From Notamacropus eugenii (Eukaryota; Chordata; Mammalia; Diprotodontia; Macropodidae): DNA of 64,000 nt. The position numbers and the translations under genes were made by a program. Below are positions 61,041-64,000 of this stretch, in pieces. Position 1 is the stretch's first letter; the number at the start of each line of letters is the position of its first letter. The stretch lies in contig NC_092875.1 of the NCBI RefSeq assembly GCF_028372415.1, positions 31,328,812-31,392,811 on the forward strand, in the 5' to 3' direction. The notes beneath the pieces are model-generated. The model worked only from the letters and a program-made list of their open reading frames with translations, had not been told where the DNA came from and ran no database searches.

Positions 61041-61145
61041 GTGACCTTGGATAAGTCCCATAGAATCCTTGGCTCTCAGCTTTCTCATCTGTAAAGGGAT
61101 GGGGCTCTAGCAGTCCCCTAAGGTCTTGCAGCTCTAAATGGATGA
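61040..61145 (+). mobile_element. MIR3-type fragment
   Basis: GACCTTGGATAAGTCCCATA, AGCTTTCTCATCTGTAAAGG and GGTCTTGCAGCTCTAAATGG. Confidence 0.7.
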
Positions 61146-61279
61146 GCTCACCCATTGAGCACCCTTTTAGGCATCTCTTTGGAGGGAGGCCATTGACAAA
61201 ACTCTCCAGAATACAGAGCTGGCCAAGCAAGGACGATGAGAGAACTGCATGATAGGAGGCCCCGCTGCAAAAAAAAAAA

Positions 61280-61443
61280 GTGAGGATGTTTAGCCGGGAG
61301 AAGAGGAGATGGAGGTGAGATGTGATTGCTGTCTTCAAGTATTTAAAGGGCTGTCACATGAAAGAGAAAGCAGACTCCGTCTGGGTGGCTCCGGAGGACA
61401 GAAATAGAATTAGTGGGTAGAAATTGGGGTGAGGGCAGATTTC
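61280..61443 (+). mobile_element. L3/CR1 fragment
   Basis: TTAGCCGGGAGAAGAGGAGA, TGATTGCTGTCTTCAAGTAT, TTAAAGGGCTGTCACATGAA and AGGACAGAAATAGAATTAGT correspond to the CR1/L3 'REKRRW..AVFKYLKGCH' stretch; FSREKRRWR and IAVFKYLKGCHM can still be read. Confidence 0.85.
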
Positions 61444-61535
61444 ATACTAAACTGTAAAATCCTTGAGGACAGGGACTATGCCTGGGCTATCTTCTTCTGT
61501 TCCCTAAGAGCCAGAATAATGTACTGCACACAATT
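61444..61535 (+). mobile_element. L2 3' terminus
   Basis: CTAAACTGTAAAATCCTTGA, GGACAGGGACTATGCC and AGAGCCAGAATAATGTACTG. Confidence 0.7.
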
Positions 61536-61770
61536 ACTATTTGGAGGGGGAGCGGGAAGGGATCAGTCTCAGGGTTTGAGTTTGTGATTTGGCAATGTGT
61601 GGAGCTCCCAGTGTGGAAGCTTCCTTCACCAATGCATATGGGCCTATCATCAGTAACAGAGTCTTAGATAATTGCCTGGGTCACTGGGAGGTTAAGCTCT
61701 AGATAATTAAAACTGTTAGAAAAATCCTCTGTGAGGAAGCAATGTTCTATAATATAAATGCAATTAGAAG
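61536..61770. other. no recognisable repeat or gene
   Basis: Short unassigned spacer. Confidence 0.4.
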
Positions 61771-61771
61771 G

Positions 61772-61910
61772 AGCTGTGCTCATTCTCTACCCCTTACTAA
61801 CTGGAAGACCACAGGCAAGTCACTTTCTCCCCCTGAGACTCAGTTTCTCCCCCTATAAAATGAGGGGATTGGAGTATGGTCCTTGAGGTCTCTTCCAGCT
61901 CTAGTTTGGT
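61772..61910 (+). mobile_element. MIR3-type SINE
   Basis: GGAAGACCACAGGCAAGTCA, GACTCAGTTTCTCCCCCTAT, AAAATGAGGGGATTGGAGTA and GGTCTCTTCCAGCTCTAG. Confidence 0.85.
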
Positions 61911-62087
61911 GGCCAAATAGGGACTCAAGAGGTTTTTTTATGTTGGGGGGCTCTTTGGAGAAGAGTTAAGAAAATGCACTTTTCTCCCTTCTTTACAGAA
62001 ATGAGGGACCATGGGTATGGAATTCTCTGTACGTTTGTCAGGCATGGCTGAGACATCAGTTGGTTTTGCTGAACCTTCCTTCCTGCC

Positions 62088-62398
62088 TGCCCTCCTTCCT
62101 TCCCTCCCCTTCTCTCTCTTTCTTTTTTTTCTTCCTTCCTTCTTTTCTTTCCTTCCTTTCGTTCGTTCCTTCCTTCCTCCTTTCCTTCTTTCTTTCTCTC
62201 TCTCTTTCTTTCTCTCTCTTTCTTCCTCTCTCTTTCTTTCTTTGTTCTTTCTTTCTTTTTCATTCTTTCTTTCTTTCTTTCTTTTTTCTTTCCTTCTTTC
62301 TTTCTTTCCTTCCTTCTTTCCTTCCTTCCTTCCTTCCTTCCTTCCTTCCTTCCTTCCTTCCTTCCTTCCTTCCTTCCTTCCTTTCTTTCTTTCTTTCT
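62088..62398 (+). repeat. (TTCC)n/(TTTC)n pyrimidine array
   Basis: About 310 bp of pure or near-pure pyrimidine, with a long (CCTT)n core at 62320-62380 and TTTC/TCTC variants elsewhere. Frames of 131-180 codons are artefacts. Confidence 0.95.
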
Positions 62399-62678
62399 CA
62401 GGGTGAGCTCACAATTATGCAAGGAGTAAAGGCAAGAGGCACATTCAAACACAGGTTCTTTGACTCCAGAGAAGTAGATGAGGCAGGGAATATTGTCAGA
62501 ATAAATAAAAGTCAGCTTAGCATTGGAAGGGGTAAAGGAAAGGGAACAAACTTTATTAAGTCAAGAATACAGAGGGAAAGGGAGAGGAAGGGTTCTATTT
62601 AGAAATGAAGGACATTACAAAAACAAAAGACATAAAATGAAGGTTTCTTTTTCCCCCTTTTCTTTCAAAAGTGGATTT
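62399..62678. other. no recognisable repeat or gene
   Basis: Purine-leaning unassigned DNA before the 7SL copy. Confidence 0.4.
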
Positions 62679-62960
62679 GCCAGGTATGGTGGCACATAGC
62701 CGCTATCTCTGTTCCAAGGAAGTCCAAGGCTGATGGATCTGGAGATCTCAAATGCTCTAAGCTGCAAAGAGCCCTTTGGATGTCTCTGCTGTCTGCTACC
62801 AATTCAGTGAGCATTCCAGCGTGGAGAAACACTTACTTGCCCAAGGAGGGGTGGCCCAGGGCAAAAAGAGCAGATCAGGAGTGGTATCTGAGCAGCCACT
62901 GAAATTTCAACCTGGGTGAGATGAAGAGATTCAGTCTTAAGAAAAAAAACAAATAAATTA
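62679..62960 (+). pseudogene. RN7SL-like: 7SL (SRP) RNA retropseudogene
   Basis: 7SL is the RNA scaffold of the signal recognition particle. This copy follows the whole RNA in order. 5' Alu-domain: GCCAGGTATGGTGGCACATA (7SL GCCGGGTGTGGTGGCGCACG) and AGTCCAAGGCTGATGGATCT. S-domain: GATGTCTCTGCTGTCTGC and CTACCAATTCAGTGAGCATT. Then TTGCCCAAGGAGGGGTGGCC (7SL TTGCCTAAGGAGGGGTGAAC), GAGCAGATCAGGAGTGGTAT, AGCAGCCACTGAAATTTCAA and CCTGGGTGAGATGAAGAGAT. It ends near 62938 in an A-rich tail. Many substitutions show it is old. The presence of the S domain separates it from Alu/B1-type SINEs. Confidence 0.88.
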
Positions 62961-63084
62961 ACAAATAGACAGAATATAGATATATGGACAGATAACTAGA
63001 CAATGGGCTTATTCTTGAATCCCTGGAAACCCTTAGACTATTGATCCTAGGAGCATGAGAAAAGTCTATTGATCTTTATATTTG

Positions 63085-63240
63085 GAGTCAGGAATATCTG
63101 GTGGCTTCAGATCCTTGGGCTTTCACTAGATGTTTGACCCTTGGCAAGTCAATGTTTCTGGGTTTCAGTTTCCTCATCTGTGAAATGAGGGGAATACGGT
63201 CGATGACCTTCAGGCTCGCTTCTAGCTCAAAAATTTATGA
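63085..63240 (+). mobile_element. MIR3-type SINE
   Basis: TTGGAGTCAGGAATATCTGG, TGTTTGACCCTTGGCAAGTC, GTTTCAGTTTCCTCATCTGT and GCTCGCTTCTAGCTCAAAAA. Confidence 0.85.
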
Positions 63241-63254
63241 TCCTGTGATCTCCA

Positions 63255-63330
63255 AGAATAGTATGATAACACTTGTAGTGCATAGCACAATGCTTGGCAC
63301 ATAGTGGGGACTTAACACAGCCTTGTTCCT
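63255..63330 (+). mobile_element. L2/MIR 3' terminus fragment
   Basis: TGCATAGCACAATGCTTGGC and ACATAGTGGGGACTTAACAC. Confidence 0.6.
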
Positions 63331-63414
63331 TTCCCCTTTCCCCTTCCAATGCTAACCCTTTTTTTCTCCCAACCATGTGTCTGTATGACATGCCATGTCT
63401 CCTCCACTCCTCAG

Positions 63415-63560
63415 GAGTTAGAGAGCCCATGTTGGAGTCTGCCTGCATGACCATGAGTCAAGCCATTTTTTCTCTTTCAACCTCAGTTTCTACATCCATG
63501 AAATGATGGTGAACTAGATGGTTTTTGAGGCCCTTCCTTGCCCTAAATCTATGACATTGG
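63415..63560 (+). mobile_element. MIR3-type SINE
   Basis: GACCATGAGTCAAGCCATTT, AACCTCAGTTTCTACATCC, TGGTGAACTAGATGGTTTTT and GCCCTAAATCTATGACATTG. Confidence 0.7.
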
Positions 63561-63624
63561 ATTATTTTCTCAACTCAGTTGGGTCAGCAGCTTTTGTGTT
63601 CCGGATGCTGCTTTCTTTCCCCCC

Positions 63625-63748
63625 AATCAGGATTAAGGGACTTGTCCAGGGTCACACAGCTATTACTAGCTATCTGAGGTTGGATTTGAGCCCAAGTCCT
63701 CCTGACTCCAGGATGTGCGGTCTATCCACTGTGCCACCTAGCTGCCTC
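63625..63748 (-). mobile_element. Mar-1/MIR-type SINE, CORE and head
   Basis: GGACTTGTCCAGGGTCACAC, GGTTGGATTTGAGCCCAAGT, CCTCCTGACTCCAGGATG and CTGTGCCACCTAGCTGCC. A TTACTAGC insertion lies in the 'agctagtaag' box. Confidence 0.9.
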
Positions 63749-63939
63749 AGGACACTGCTTTCTTAAGCTTCTCTGATACTTTTGGTACAACCTAAGCCCT
63801 GAAATTACTGGGTTGGGGGTCTTTTCAAGGATCTGGTCTTTTGTCTTTGCCTCCTCCCAATAGGCATTGGGTGGGCCTTGCAATTCCTTTGTTCTCCAAG
63901 TCATGTTTATTTTCAGCCCATCAGTAGAGAAATTACAAA

Positions 63940-64000
63940 AATATTTATGTATATATGTACATATGGATGTATGCATATATGGATGTATATGTGTATGTAT
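63940..64000 (+). repeat. TATG/TATA microsatellite, running off the window
   Basis: ATTTATGTATATATGTACAT, ATGGATGTATGCATATATGG and a TGTATGTAT end. Confidence 0.85.

Noticed and set aside
62011-62602. Frames of 131-180 codons
   Set aside because: Translation of a TTCC/TTTC array.
1-64000. An undescribed multi-gene biological system
   Set aside because: No intact gene of any kind is seen. The structure is accounted for by transposable elements, simple repeats and unassigned single-copy DNA.

Overview
The window is non-coding, repeat-saturated mammalian DNA, almost certainly from a marsupial. The diagnostic signs are many copies of the marsupial CORE-SINE Mar-1 (a tRNA/CORE head joined to a BovB/RTE-like 3' tail), very abundant MIR-type and MIR3-type CORE-SINEs, long L2 (LINE2) fragments, L3/CR1 fragments, and L1 3' ends of the type common in opossum and kangaroo-family genomes. 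I cannot tell which marsupial it is. I found no protein-coding exon, no conserved gene fragment with splice sites, no tRNA or rRNA gene and no CRISPR array. I recognised no retroviral or LTR element. The longest open frames lie in simple repeats or in LINE remnants.

Layout. 0-9.7 kb: SINE/L2 mosaic, including a TSD-flanked head-to-head Mar-1 pair inside a MIR (864-1311), an L2 reverse-transcriptase fragment (about 3.1-3.95 kb), a LINE tail of a second family and a 33-bp minisatellite (8.06-8.33 kb). 9.7-15.5 kb: SINEs, tetranucleotide arrays and a cluster of minus-strand L1 3' ends. 15.5-20.6 kb: sparse repeats, GA and compound tetranucleotide arrays, and the longest stretches without a recognisable repeat. 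20.6-25.3 kb: deeply nested L3/L2/Mar-1/MIR and two plus-strand L1 3' ends. 25.3-36 kb: L2 fragments on both strands, including a near-complete L2 3' half (32.3-33.5 kb) with an L1 piece inserted in its RT region.

36.3-38.8 kb: a perfect 31-bp inverted repeat, then two L1 5' halves (5'UTR plus the start of ORF1) facing each other. 38.8-46.6 kb: L2, MIR3, Mar-1 and tetranucleotide arrays. 46.65-47.45 kb: an 800-bp pure pyrimidine tract with a higher-order repeat. 47.5-51.3 kb: an L1/HAL1-like element, and an inverted copy of part of it 1.8 kb away. 51.3-64 kb: SINEs, GGAA/AAAGG/TTCC arrays, a LINE ORF2 C-terminus with a zinc-finger-like motif (59.8-60.7 kb) and a full-length 7SL (SRP) RNA retropseudogene (62.68-62.94 kb).

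There are no genes to work together. The window reads as an intergenic or deep-intronic record of successive waves: L2/MIR and L3 first, then MIR3/L1, then Mar-1, with microsatellite growth on top. Repeat identities come from remembered consensus features, not from a database search, so edges are approximate (usually within 10-30 bp). I found no convincing new biological system. The most notable items are the 7SL pseudogene, the perfect hairpin, the mirrored L1 halves, the polypyrimidine higher-order repeat and an unassigned repeat present twice.
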